Shown piece after piece: positions 52,293 to 61,347 of a DNA stretch of 64,000 nucleotides. The notes below the pieces were generated by a model. The model was given only the letters and a program-made list of their open reading frames with translations. It ran no database searches and was not told where the DNA came from. The stretch spans positions 1 through 64,000 of the forward strand of contig BTVX01000019.1 of NCBI GenBank assembly GCA_045862995.1. Reading direction: 5' to 3'. A program made the position numbers and the translations under genes. This DNA is from UBA2387 sp019454665 (GTDB taxonomy: Bacteria > Armatimonadota > Fimbriimonadia > Fimbriimonadales > Fimbriimonadaceae). Position 1 is the stretch's first letter, and each line of letters opens with the position of its first letter.

Positions 52293-54344
52293 ATGACAAT
52301 CCAAGCTTTCCCCAACGGGTCCATGCCAAGGGCCCTGAAGAACGCCTTGCCCAGATGGGTCGCGTTCGCCGTCGGTATCTGGACCGCGCAGACCGCCTTG
52401 GCCGTGGAAGACCACCTGTTGCTCGGAGGGCGGGCCGTCACCATGAGCGACCCCGTCAATACCTTCCGGTTCTATTACGAGATCCCGAACGGGATCACCG
52501 TAGACTGGCAGAAGGTGGATTTGTTCTGGGATTCGTCGCCCACCATCCGGCCCGAGAGCAGCTCGATCACCGTCATGCTGAACGGCCAGACCTTGGCGAG
52601 CAACCGCCTGCGCCCCGCCGCGAACTCGGGCGCGCAAGCGTGGACCGTCAGCTTCCCTACGCGATTCCTGCGCCGAGGCGTGAACGAACTGACCATCGTG
52701 ACCCGGCAACGGTCGGCGGACGGACCCTGCCAAGACATCGAGAACGCCTCGAATTGGGTGCGATTGGAAGAGGGCAGCGCGATCATCACGGCGTTCAACC
52801 CCGACCCCAACCCCGCCATCGGGAGCTATCCTTATCCGATTCTCGACCCCTTGGGCAAGCAGTTCTCGCGCTTCGCGTTCGACTTGGGCGCGACGCCCGA
52901 ACCGGCCAAGGTCGCGACGATGCTGGGGCTCGCCAGCGACTGGGGCGTCCGGTGGCTGGGGCAAGAGATCAGCACTCCGATGGTGAACGGCAAGCGGGGC
53001 AACCAGCCGCACCTCGTCAAGATTCAAATGGGAGCGACGGCGCCCGACGGCACCGCGCTTCCGCCGAGCGCCGGGTGGGTGGGTTTCGACGCGAACCGCA
53101 ACCTCATCCTGCACGGCAACGGACCGGCGGGCTTGCGACGGGCGCGCAACGTGCTCACCGACTCGACGACCCTGCAACTCGCCAGCAAGGCGCCCAGCAT
53201 CCTGGTGGACAAGGACTTGGGCCGGGCACCCGCCCTGGGTCAGGGACGCGTGGGGCAGGTCACGTTCGGGGCGCTGGGGTATCCCAAGATCCAACTGGTG
53301 GGCGCGTTCACACAACGCGCGAGGCTCTTCATCAACCGTCCGCTGCGCGTGGACATCGGCAAACAGTCGTTCCTCAAGCTCAAGTTCAAGCACTCGGCCG
53401 CGGTGGACCCCGCTCGGTCGCTGCTGACCGTCAAGATCAACGGCGTTCCCGTGGGCAGCGTTCGGCTGACCGATGAGAATGCCAACGAGGGCACGCTTGC
53501 GGTTCGCCTACCTGTTGAGGAACTGGCCAAGTTCTCCTGGGAGGTCGAGCTGGAGGCGTACCATTACTTGGGCAACGTGGACTGCTCGAAGAGTTACGAC
53601 AGCATCGCTTGGACCGTGATTGACGGGACTTCCGAATTTGTTCTGGAGCCGGGCGGCATCGAGGGTCCGCCGTCGCTGGTGGCCTTCCCCTACGTTCGCG
53701 ACCGAGACGGGGAAATGGGCGACGACGTGCGCGTCGAGTTCTCTTCGGACGCGGGGCCTGGCCAGTACGAGTTCGCCGCCGCGATGGCTGCGCTCGCCGG
53801 TCGCTCCAACCGGGGCGGCATCAACTTCAGCCCCGAGGCGCCGACCGACGCGCGGGTGCAAGTGTGGATCGGCCGCCTTTCCGAGGTGAACCGGTTCGAG
53901 CAGATTCGCGATGCCATGCACTTGGCCATCGGCGCAGACGGGAGACTCACGCCGCAGAACGGTCTTTCGGCGGTGCCCCAGCAGTTGGACAAGCGGTTGA
54001 TCCTCCAAGCGATTCGGTCGCCGATGAACCCGAACGGGGTCATTTATGTGGCATTGGCTAAGGACGACGAGGATTTCGCCAAGTTTGCGGCACTCATCGC
54101 CAAGCACGGTTTCGGCGACAAACTGAACGGCGATGCTGCAGTGGTGGATTGGGCGGGCGACGTGGTGAGCCTTCGATCGGAAGCCTACGCGCGCATGCTG
54201 GAGCAGTCCGCCAAAGAGTTCAACGCGTATACGGGCCCGATGCGCTGGGTGATGGCGGGGCTCGCGACCGCCGTTGCCTTGCTCGTGCTCTGGATCATCA
54301 TGCAGTTCGTCGCCAAGAAACGACCGGCCATGGCCACCCGCTGA
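52293..54344 (+). CDS. BcsB-like exopolysaccharide synthase subunit
   Basis: About 683 aa, with an N-terminal signal or anchor (WVAFAVGIWTAQTALA). Beta-rich carbohydrate-binding repeats follow with BcsB features: DWQKVDLFWDSSPTIRPESS, GVNELTIVTRQRSADGPCQD and EVELEAYHYLGNVDCSKSYD. One C-terminal membrane helix (about 655-675) closes the protein. BcsB subunits sit in the periplasm and guide a polysaccharide from a GT2 synthase. The start is uncertain (GTG 52284, ATG 52293 or ATG 52323). The next gene begins eight bases after its stop and encodes the glycosyltransferase. Confidence 0.8.
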   Translation: MTIQAFPNGSMPRALKNALPRWVAFAVGIWTAQTALAVEDHLLLGGRAVTMSDPVNTFRFYYEIPNGITVDWQKVDLFWDSSPTIRPESSSITVMLNGQTLASNRLRPAANSGAQAWTVSFPTRFLRRGVNELTIVTRQRSADGPCQDIENASNWVRLEEGSAIITAFNPDPNPAIGSYPYPILDPLGKQFSRFAFDLGATPEPAKVATMLGLASDWGVRWLGQEISTPMVNGKRGNQPHLVKIQMGATAPDGTALPPSAGWVGFDANRNLILHGNGPAGLRRARNVLTDSTTLQLASKAPSILVDKDLGRAPALGQGRVGQVTFGALGYPKIQLVGAFTQRARLFINRPLRVDIGKQSFLKLKFKHSAAVDPARSLLTVKINGVPVGSVRLTDENANEGTLAVRLPVEELAKFSWEVELEAYHYLGNVDCSKSYDSIAWTVIDGTSEFVLEPGGIEGPPSLVAFPYVRDRDGEMGDDVRVEFSSDAGPGQYEFAAAMAALAGRSNRGGINFSPEAPTDARVQVWIGRLSEVNRFEQIRDAMHLAIGADGRLTPQNGLSAVPQQLDKRLILQAIRSPMNPNGVIYVALAKDDEDFAKFAALIAKHGFGDKLNGDAAVVDWAGDVVSLRSEAYARMLEQSAKEFNAYTGPMRWVMAGLATAVALLVLWIIMQFVAKKRPAMATR

Positions 54345-54351
54345 ACGCCCT

Positions 54352-56310
54352 ATGTGGGGACAAGACTGGCTCATCATCGCTCGAGACGTGTTCCTCGTCT
54401 TGACGTGGGTCGTCGCGTCCATCTACCTCTTCTCGGGGCTGCAGGACTTCCGCTACGACCTGTATTCGTTGGCGCTGCGGGCCATCCGCAGGTTCAAATT
54501 CCGCAAGCGCGAGCGGTTGACCAAGGCACGGCTGCGCATGCGCGAGCAGCAGTGGATCGCCGTGATGGTGCCCGCCTGGAACGAGGGCGAGGTCATCGGG
54601 GAGATGGTCAAGAACATCCTGGAGCGCGTCGAGTACAAGAACTACCGCGTGTTCGTCGGGGTGTATCCCAACGATGCCGCCACCAACGCCGCCGTGGATC
54701 GGCACGCCGCCGAGCACGAATCGCTGATCAAGGTGGTCACCGCCCGGCCGGGGCCCACCAACAAGGCCGACTGCCTCAACAACGTGTTGCAGGCGATCGA
54801 GAAGTACGAGGTCGCGCACGGCATCAACTTCGACATCATCGCGATGCACGACGCCGAGGACGTGGTCCATCCGTTCTCGTTCCTTTTGTACAACTATTTG
54901 ATCCCAAGGATTGACGTAGTTCAGTTGCCCATCCTTCCGTTGCCCACTTCGCTCAAAAAACTGGTCCACTGGGTGTATGCAGACGAGTTCTGCGAGAACC
55001 ATATGAAGGATGTTCCCGCTCGGGAACTCATGACGGGATTTGTGCCCTATGCGGGCGTGGGAACCGGCTTCTCGCGGCGGGTGATCCACTTCCTCAAAGA
55101 GCTTCATCACGGGCAGGTGTTCAACGAGTCCTCGCTGACCGAGGACTACTCGATGTCGAAGAAGATCTTGGATTCGGGTTACACCTCGGCGTTCGTGAAC
55201 CTGTTGTTGGCCGACGACGACTCGAAGTGGTGGACGCCGCTGTGCCAGCGGTCCGGGTTCATTTCGAACTGGGCGTATTTCCCCTTCGACTATAAGCGCT
55301 CCGTGCGGCAGAAGTCGCGTTGGATTCTGGGCATCTCGATTCAGGAATGGACGCTCACGGGCTGGCAGGGCGGTTGGCGCATCCGCGAGAACCTCCTGAA
55401 GGACCGCAAGGTGTTCGTCGCCATGACCGCCACGTTGCTGGGCTACCTGTGCTTCATTTACGTCGCCCTCGACTTCATGGGGCGCTGGGGATGGGTTCCC
55501 TTCCAGCTTCACCCGGTCGTGGTTCCGGGCACCGTTCTGTTCCAGATGTTGGTCGTCGTATTGGGCCTCAGCTTTGTGCGACTGTTCCAGCGGATGTTCT
55601 TCGTGACGGCGGTGTATGGGATCAAACCGGCCTTGCTCGCTGCGCCGCGCATGATGCTGGGCAACATCATCAACGGGCATGCCGCGTTCCTTGCCCTCAA
55701 GGCGTTCTCGGATTCGCAACGGGGTCGCCAGGCGATGAAATGGGCCAAGACCGACCACATGGAAGGCGTCGGCGCACAGCCGTTCGAGATGGAGCGGCCC
55801 GCCGCGCCGCCCGAGCACGAGGTCGAACTCTCGGTTGCCGAGTTGTGCCTCAAGCTCCGTGCAAGGGACTCCGCCGAGGTGATCGGCACGTTGGAGCGGA
55901 TTCGCGCGAATTTGGGGGAGGGGGAGCGGCAACCAATTCTACACGAGCTTGAGCGCCTGGTCCACTCGAAGGACCCGTTGGTTCGGGCGGCCGTTGGTAA
56001 GACCATCGGTCGCATCGCCTGGACGGAACTGATGCCCGAGTTGTGCATCTTGGTCGGCGACCACGAGTGGCCTGTGCGCGCCAACGCGACGAGTGCGCTC
56101 TTGGATCAGCCGAACTTCGGGGAGCTTGCCGACCTGGTTCTCATTTCGCGCGACAAGTTCGCCATCGAGACGCTGGTGAAGATGCTGGAGCAAGACGAGC
56201 CCAGATTGGCCCTGTTGGCCGAGGGCGGATCGCTCTCTAACCGCGCCCGCAACGTCTTGCTGGAGCGGTCGAAGGTGTTCCAGCGGTTTGCCCAACGACC
56301 GGCCGCCTAA
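54352..56310 (+). CDS. GT2 membrane glycosyltransferase (NfrB/BcsA-like) with C-terminal HEAT-like region
   Basis: A 652-aa protein. An N-terminal membrane helix is followed by a GT2 catalytic domain: VMVPAWNEGEV, the DAED metal motif in IAMHDAEDVVHPF, the acceptor ESSLTEDY segment and the QxxRW-type RQKSRWILG. Several more membrane helices follow. The last 170 residues are helical repeats (LVRAAVGKTIGRIAW, VRANATSALLD) like HEAT repeats, which is unusual for this family. The domain layout resembles phage-N4 receptor protein NfrB. Coupled to the BcsB-like gene. Confidence 0.82.
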   Translation: MWGQDWLIIARDVFLVLTWVVASIYLFSGLQDFRYDLYSLALRAIRRFKFRKRERLTKARLRMREQQWIAVMVPAWNEGEVIGEMVKNILERVEYKNYRVFVGVYPNDAATNAAVDRHAAEHESLIKVVTARPGPTNKADCLNNVLQAIEKYEVAHGINFDIIAMHDAEDVVHPFSFLLYNYLIPRIDVVQLPILPLPTSLKKLVHWVYADEFCENHMKDVPARELMTGFVPYAGVGTGFSRRVIHFLKELHHGQVFNESSLTEDYSMSKKILDSGYTSAFVNLLLADDDSKWWTPLCQRSGFISNWAYFPFDYKRSVRQKSRWILGISIQEWTLTGWQGGWRIRENLLKDRKVFVAMTATLLGYLCFIYVALDFMGRWGWVPFQLHPVVVPGTVLFQMLVVVLGLSFVRLFQRMFFVTAVYGIKPALLAAPRMMLGNIINGHAAFLALKAFSDSQRGRQAMKWAKTDHMEGVGAQPFEMERPAAPPEHEVELSVAELCLKLRARDSAEVIGTLERIRANLGEGERQPILHELERLVHSKDPLVRAAVGKTIGRIAWTELMPELCILVGDHEWPVRANATSALLDQPNFGELADLVLISRDKFAIETLVKMLEQDEPRLALLAEGGSLSNRARNVLLERSKVFQRFAQRPAA

Positions 56311-56342
56311 AGGCAGACTCCACCTGCGGTACATTGGACGCG

Positions 56343-58526
56343 ATGCGACGCCGCCTCATTCCGCTGCTGCTCCTCTTCCCTGTCGCTGCCTTCGCCCAAC
56401 TCCCGCCGCCCGTCCAGGGGCCGAGCTTGGAGCGCTTGTACAGCTTCCCGCTGGTGAACGGACGAAGTCCGTCCTCTCCGGCGATGTCGCCCAAGGGCGA
56501 CCGGATCGTGTTCGGGTGGAACCAGACCGGCGAGCGGAAGCTCGATCTCTGGCTTATGGAGTTCCCGAGCGGTGCCAAAAAGCAGATCGTCAAGGCCGAC
56601 TCCATTCCCGAGTTCCCGAGGCAGGAAGACAAGCGAACTGAGCTGGAGAAGAAGGAAGCGGCCCTCTATGATGGCGGCATTTCGGGCGCGGTGTGGTCAC
56701 CCGATGGCGAGGAACTCCTGTTCTCCTACCGTGGGCGGACGTGGCTGGTGGACCCTGACTCGGGCAACCCCCGGCCCCTGATTGACGCGCAAGAAGGCAT
56801 CTTCAGCGTGCGGTACACCCCGGATGGCAAGGGCATCGCCTTCCTCAAGGGAACGAACTTATATGTGCTCGACCGCAAGACCGGCGGAATCAAGCAACTG
56901 ACGTTTATCGCTTCCCCGAACACCCGCGTAGACGGCTACGAGTTCTCGCCCGATGGTCAGCGCGTGGCCGTGACCTGGAGCGACGATTCGAAGACCGGCC
57001 GCCATGTGATGATGGACTTCTCGAAGGACAAGGCCGAAGTGGTGAACATTCGCCGCATGTGGCACGGCGAGCGCAGCGTCAATGTCAAGGTCGGTGTGGT
57101 CCCCGCCAGCGGCGGCGTCATCGAGTGGGTGCCGGGCCTGCCCACGTACATGTGGCTGACCGACGTGCAATGGTCGCCGGACAGCTTGCTGTTGATGGCG
57201 AATTGGTATAAGGAAGACTTCCAAGAGTGGACCATTTCGGTCACGCCGTACACCACCATGAAGCGGGCCGACGTGTACGTTGAGAAGGCGCCCAAGAACT
57301 ACCTCGCCGACTGGCGTCCCGCGCTCTGGGCACGCGATTCCAAGAGCATCGTGTTCGGAACGGACGTGTTGGACGGCAAGTTCGGCTTCCGGTCGGTGCT
57401 GAAGATCCCGGCGAGCGGCGGCAAGCCCGAGAAGGTGTATTCCGAGCAACACGACGTGGCCTCGCTGGCGCGCCCGAAGGACTCGGACCGGCTCATCCTG
57501 ACCACCATGGCTCGATCCGGCTTGAAGAGCGAGATCACGATTCTGGAACCCAACGGCGAGCGGAAGGTCCATGTGGTGGTTCCGGACGGCATGTCCACAC
57601 CCAAGGAGTTCGACGACGCCGCGAGCCCGCTCTTCAACCATCGCGGCGACCGGATCGCCACCATGGCCTCGTCTCGGTCCATGAACCCCGAGTTGTTCGC
57701 GGTCGAGCCCGAGGCCAAACGCCTCACCGTCAGCCAGCGCCCCGAATTCGCCTCGATCAAGTGGGCCGAGACGCAGGAGGTCACGTTCAAGAGCAAGGAT
57801 GGCCAGACCATTCACGGCCTATTGATCACTCGGCCCGGACTCGATAAGAGCAAGAAACACCCCGCGTTCATCTCCAATATGTATGCCAACAGCGCCAAGC
57901 AAGCTTGGTCGGGCTACTTTGAGAACTACGCCGCGATGAACCTGGACATGGTGGTTCTCCAGGTGGACTTTCGCGCGAGCTGGGGCTATGGCGGCGAGTT
58001 CAACAGCGGCTATTGGAAGAGCATGGGTGTCGTGGACACGGACGAAGCCGTGGCGGCCAAGGAGTTTTTGTCCAACCTTGGCTATGTAAACCCGAATAGA
58101 GTCGGCGTTTGGGGATGGAGCTATGGCGGATACTTGACGTGCATGATCATGCTGACCGCCCCCGGCGTGTTCGACACGGGCGTCGCAGTTGCGAGCGTCA
58201 CCGACTGGAAGAACTACAACGAGTGGTACACCCGGCGTCGGCTCGGCATGGAGTCGGACGACCCAGAAGTGTACAAGAAAACCAGCCCAAGGTGGCATGC
58301 AAAGGGCCTTTTAGGGAACCTGTTTTTGGTGCACGGCATGCTGGACGACAACGTGCTGTACCAGGACACGGCCCAGCTCATTCAGGGCCTGATCGAGGAG
58401 GGCAAGCACTTCGACATGCTGGCCTATCCGCGCGACGACCACGGCATCGGGAAGGACACCAGTCGCCCGCACGTGTTCACCGCGGTGATGCGTTACCTCT
58501 ACGAGAAGCTGGGACGCAAGTCTTAG
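56343..58526 (+). CDS. Secreted S9-family prolyl oligopeptidase-like peptidase
   Basis: A 727-aa protein with a signal peptide (LIPLLLLFPVAAFAQ). An N-terminal seven-bladed propeller (WSPDGEELLFSYRG, YTPDGKGIAFLKG) is followed by an alpha/beta-hydrolase domain. The catalytic serine is in GWSYGGYL (near 594), with the aspartate in HGMLDDNV and the histidine in DDHGIG. ATG at 56343 gives the signal peptide; the upstream TTG is ignored. Likely periplasmic peptide degradation. Confidence 0.92.
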   Translation: MRRRLIPLLLLFPVAAFAQLPPPVQGPSLERLYSFPLVNGRSPSSPAMSPKGDRIVFGWNQTGERKLDLWLMEFPSGAKKQIVKADSIPEFPRQEDKRTELEKKEAALYDGGISGAVWSPDGEELLFSYRGRTWLVDPDSGNPRPLIDAQEGIFSVRYTPDGKGIAFLKGTNLYVLDRKTGGIKQLTFIASPNTRVDGYEFSPDGQRVAVTWSDDSKTGRHVMMDFSKDKAEVVNIRRMWHGERSVNVKVGVVPASGGVIEWVPGLPTYMWLTDVQWSPDSLLLMANWYKEDFQEWTISVTPYTTMKRADVYVEKAPKNYLADWRPALWARDSKSIVFGTDVLDGKFGFRSVLKIPASGGKPEKVYSEQHDVASLARPKDSDRLILTTMARSGLKSEITILEPNGERKVHVVVPDGMSTPKEFDDAASPLFNHRGDRIATMASSRSMNPELFAVEPEAKRLTVSQRPEFASIKWAETQEVTFKSKDGQTIHGLLITRPGLDKSKKHPAFISNMYANSAKQAWSGYFENYAAMNLDMVVLQVDFRASWGYGGEFNSGYWKSMGVVDTDEAVAAKEFLSNLGYVNPNRVGVWGWSYGGYLTCMIMLTAPGVFDTGVAVASVTDWKNYNEWYTRRRLGMESDDPEVYKKTSPRWHAKGLLGNLFLVHGMLDDNVLYQDTAQLIQGLIEEGKHFDMLAYPRDDHGIGKDTSRPHVFTAVMRYLYEKLGRKS

Positions 58527-58566
58527 CGGCGTCGCGGTGCCCCGGCGCGGGTGTCAAACTCGCGCC

Positions 58567-59430
58567 ATGGCCTCCTCTTTCGCGGGTCGTTGGGACCTGA
58601 CCGTCGGCAGCGGCGACGCCGCCTTCCCTTCTTGGCTTGAGCTCACCGAATGCGCGACTGGTTGGTCCGGCCGCTTCGTAGGCGTCGTAGGCAGCGCGCG
58701 TCCGATCCCGCACATCGAGGTGAGCGGCGACCGCTTGCGTTTCTCGCTTCCGCCCCAGTACGAGGGTTTCGCCGGCGACATGGCCTTTGAAGCGGACCTC
58801 GTCGGCGACACGCTGCAGGGCACGACCAACACCAAGGATGGGGGCTCGCTGCCGTGGGTCGGCGTTCGGCAACCCGAGGCGACCCCTGGCGAGCCCGTGT
58901 GGGGCGAGCCGATCGAGCTTATCGGCTGCGGGATGGCGGGCTGGGTCGCTCGCTGGCCCCAGATGCAGAACAACTGGTCGAATGTGGATGGGGCGCTGCA
59001 GAACTCGGCGGTAGGCACCGACCTGATCTCCGAGGCGTCGTTCGGCGACTTTCAACTGCTCGCCGAGTACAGCTACCCCAAGGGTTCGAACAGCGGCATC
59101 TACCTTCGCGGGCGCTACGAGTTCCAGGTCCTCGACGACTACGGCTCCGAGCCCTCGGTCGGCGGAAGCGGCGGCATCTACGGCTTCTTGACGCCCCGGG
59201 TCAACGCGATTCGCCCCTTTGGGGAACGCAACACGCTGGAGTTGACGCTCGTCGGACGGACGGTTTCCGCCAAGTTGAATGGCAAGACCCTTTACGAAAA
59301 CGACGAGATTCCCGGGATTACAGGCGGTGCGCTCGACAGCCGCGAGGGCGAGCCGGGGCCGATCCTGATCCAAGGCGACCACGGCCCGGTCACCTATCAC
59401 CGGCTGCGGGTGACGCCGCGGGTCGGCTGA
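58567..59430 (+). CDS. DUF1080-domain (3-keto-disaccharide hydrolase-like) protein
   Basis: A 287-aa protein. An N-terminal beta module of about 100 residues precedes a DUF1080 concanavalin-like domain. The recognisable motifs are NNWSNVDGALQNSAVGTDLI, FGDFQLLAEYSYPKGSNSGI and YLRGRYEFQVLDDYG. No signal peptide is obvious. The family includes enzymes acting on oxidised sugars and proteins of unknown function. Confidence 0.82.
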   Translation: MASSFAGRWDLTVGSGDAAFPSWLELTECATGWSGRFVGVVGSARPIPHIEVSGDRLRFSLPPQYEGFAGDMAFEADLVGDTLQGTTNTKDGGSLPWVGVRQPEATPGEPVWGEPIELIGCGMAGWVARWPQMQNNWSNVDGALQNSAVGTDLISEASFGDFQLLAEYSYPKGSNSGIYLRGRYEFQVLDDYGSEPSVGGSGGIYGFLTPRVNAIRPFGERNTLELTLVGRTVSAKLNGKTLYENDEIPGITGGALDSREGEPGPILIQGDHGPVTYHRLRVTPRVG

Positions 59431-59431
59431 T

Positions 59432-60034
59432 TCAGCGTCCGGATACGCCTTCGGAGCCCGTTTTGCCTTCGAAGCTCTCGCCTGCGTGGGGCATCGAGAT
59501 GTCCTCGACCGCAGGACCGTGCTCGCCGCGATCGAACAGCACGTCCTCGCCGCCCAAGGGGTACTCCTTGCGGAGCGGGAAGCCCACCCAGTCGTCCGGC
59601 AGCAGGAACCGACCGGTTTGCTCGTTGCCCTCGAACACCACGCCGTACAGATCGTTGATCTCGCGTTCGGGGTACTCGGCGCCAAGGAACAGGTGCTTGG
59701 CGGTGGGCACCTTCTGACCGTCGTCCACGGCCACCTTGACGAAGATGCGCGAGTAGTGCTTGGTGGACATCAGGTTGTAGACCACCTCGAACCGCCCTTC
59801 CAGGTCTCGCTCGTGGGGCCAGGCGCTGTAATCCACGCCGACGCATTCGCAGAAGTAGTCGTACTGGAGTTCGGGATGCTCCTTGAGCGTGCGCAGGGCG
59901 TCCAGCACGCGTTCTCGGGCTACGCAAAGGTAGGTCTCGCCGCGAAACTCCTTGACTTTGATCAGCGCGTCGCCGAGAGCCTCGCGCACTCGGACGGCTT
60001 CGAGCCGCTCGTCGCCCAACATGGGAGCGCCCAT
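59432..60034 (-). CDS. nuoC: NADH-quinone oxidoreductase subunit C
   Basis: A 200-aa 30-kDa subunit of respiratory complex I. The signature AEYPEREINDLYGVVFEGNE and the downstream WVGFPLRKEYPLGG are typical. The start is the ATG one base after the nuoA stop. The gene that usually separates nuoA and nuoC, nuoB, is absent here, and nuoD does not follow; a converging DUF1080 gene does. Confidence 0.93.
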   Translation of the reverse strand: MGAPMLGDERLEAVRVREALGDALIKVKEFRGETYLCVARERVLDALRTLKEHPELQYDYFCECVGVDYSAWPHERDLEGRFEVVYNLMSTKHYSRIFVKVAVDDGQKVPTAKHLFLGAEYPEREINDLYGVVFEGNEQTGRFLLPDDWVGFPLRKEYPLGGEDVLFDRGEHGPAVEDISMPHAGESFEGKTGSEGVSGR

Positions 60035-60035
60035 C

Positions 60036-60491
60036 TCAGCGAGCCTCCCCGACGAGCTCCAGGCCACGTCGAGCGGGGACTTCGGGCTCTTCGCCGAGCT
60101 TGGCGGGGTCCAGCGAGGTCGCCTCGTCCCAATCCACGGCGTTCACGCGGAGAACATAGGCGTCACCGAGGATCCACAGCGCCATGTAGACCATGATCGC
60201 CCAGAAGCTGAACACCTGGTACGCCAGGTCGGCGTGCTTGAACACCGTGAGCCAACTCCACAGGAAGACGACTTCGATGTCGAAGAGGATGAACAGCATG
60301 CCGACGAGATAGAACTTGACGGGAAACCGCTCGCGGGCATCGCCGAGCGGTGCGACGCCGCACTCGTAGGGCGACTGCTTGTAGGTCGTCGTGCGCTTGG
60401 GGCCGAGGATGTAGCTCAGGCTGACCATCGCCGCGCACAGGGTGGCGGCGACGCCGACGAGGATCACGATGGCGGTGTAATCGCTGGACAT
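60036..60491 (-). CDS. nuoA: NADH-quinone oxidoreductase subunit A
   Basis: A 151-aa membrane subunit of complex I with three helices. The hallmark KQSPYECGVAPLGDARERF precedes FYLVGMLFILFDIEVVFLW. The C-terminal tail of about 30 polar residues is a little longer than usual. It is directly followed by nuoC. Confidence 0.94.
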   Translation of the reverse strand: MSSDYTAIVILVGVAATLCAAMVSLSYILGPKRTTTYKQSPYECGVAPLGDARERFPVKFYLVGMLFILFDIEVVFLWSWLTVFKHADLAYQVFSFWAIMVYMALWILGDAYVLRVNAVDWDEATSLDPAKLGEEPEVPARRGLELVGEAR

Positions 60492-60548
60492 CGTAGCCCG
60501 ATTCTACCTGCCGGAGCGGGTCGGGGGTGCCGTGGGTAGACTCCCGGC

Positions 60549-61025
60549 ATGAATCGGCACAGCCTCAACTCGATGGAGCAGGCAGGGCACGGCTTGCAGA
60601 CCACCGTGGCCCACGTGCTGGGCTGGCTCGCTGCAGGGATGTCGCCTGAGGAGATCCTGGCCGACCACCCCGAGTTCACGGAGGAGGATATCCGCGCCTG
60701 CTTGGCGTATGAGGGTCTCGCTACGGTGGCTGCAAGGAGGACAGACATCGCTGCGCTTTGCGGCAAGTACGGTGTCAAGCGTTTGCGACTCTTCGGTAGC
60801 GCGTTACGTCCGGATTGGGACGCGAACGCAAGCGACTTGGACTTTCTGGCCGAGTTTGGCCCGCCGCCGCCCGGTATCAATCTCTTTGATCAGCAGTTTG
60901 GTCTTCAGGTCGATCTTGAGCGGCTCTTGGGCCGAGCGGTTGACGTGGTCGACTGGGCTGCGGCGAAGAAACCTCACTTCCGGCACTCCGCTGAAGCGGG
61001 TGCACTCGAAGTCTATGCGGCTTGA
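60549..61025 (+). CDS. MNT-domain antitoxin with N-terminal DUF433-like domain
   Basis: A 158-aa protein. Residues about 10-60 (VLGWLAAGMSPEEILADHPE, then EDIRACLAYEG) look like the DUF433/VapB-type helix-turn-helix. Residues about 65-158 are a minimal nucleotidyltransferase: LFGSALRP with the acidic DLDFLAEF. MntA proteins AMPylate the HepT toxin, and the adjacent hepT gene overlaps by 11 bases. The added DUF433-like domain may give DNA binding. Confidence 0.85.
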   Translation: MNRHSLNSMEQAGHGLQTTVAHVLGWLAAGMSPEEILADHPEFTEEDIRACLAYEGLATVAARRTDIAALCGKYGVKRLRLFGSALRPDWDANASDLDFLAEFGPPPPGINLFDQQFGLQVDLERLLGRAVDVVDWAAAKKPHFRHSAEAGALEVYAA

Positions 61026-61347
61026 GACCCGACGTTATCTTGAGGACGCCCTCGCGGCTGCAGAAGAGGTGCTCCAGATTGCCATCGCCGGATGGCAAGA
61101 AGACCGAGTTTTGGCCCTTGCCATCGAGCGCCTCCTGATGAACGTAGGCGAGGCGCTTTCACGCGTTCGATTCAGCGACCCGGACCTATTGAACGGTGTC
61201 CCCGACGCATTCAAGGTGATTGGGATGCGCAACGTCCTCGCCCATGGATACGACTCGCTGGACCCAGATCGCATTCGGGATGCGGTCGAGAAGAACCTCC
61301 CGAAGCTTGCTCGGGACATTCGAGAGGTCGTCGGACAAACGGATTAG
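61015..61347 (+). CDS. hepT: HepT-family toxin (HEPN ribonuclease)
   Basis: A 110-aa HEPN protein with the RNase motif R-x4-H in RNVLAHGYD; the following tyrosine is the residue AMPylated by the MNT antitoxin (R-x4-H-x-Y). The start ATG lies inside the last codons of the antitoxin gene. Its stop overlaps that of the convergent DUF2961 gene by four bases. Confidence 0.9.
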   Translation: MRLETRRYLEDALAAAEEVLQIAIAGWQEDRVLALAIERLLMNVGEALSRVRFSDPDLLNGVPDAFKVIGMRNVLAHGYDSLDPDRIRDAVEKNLPKLARDIREVVGQTD

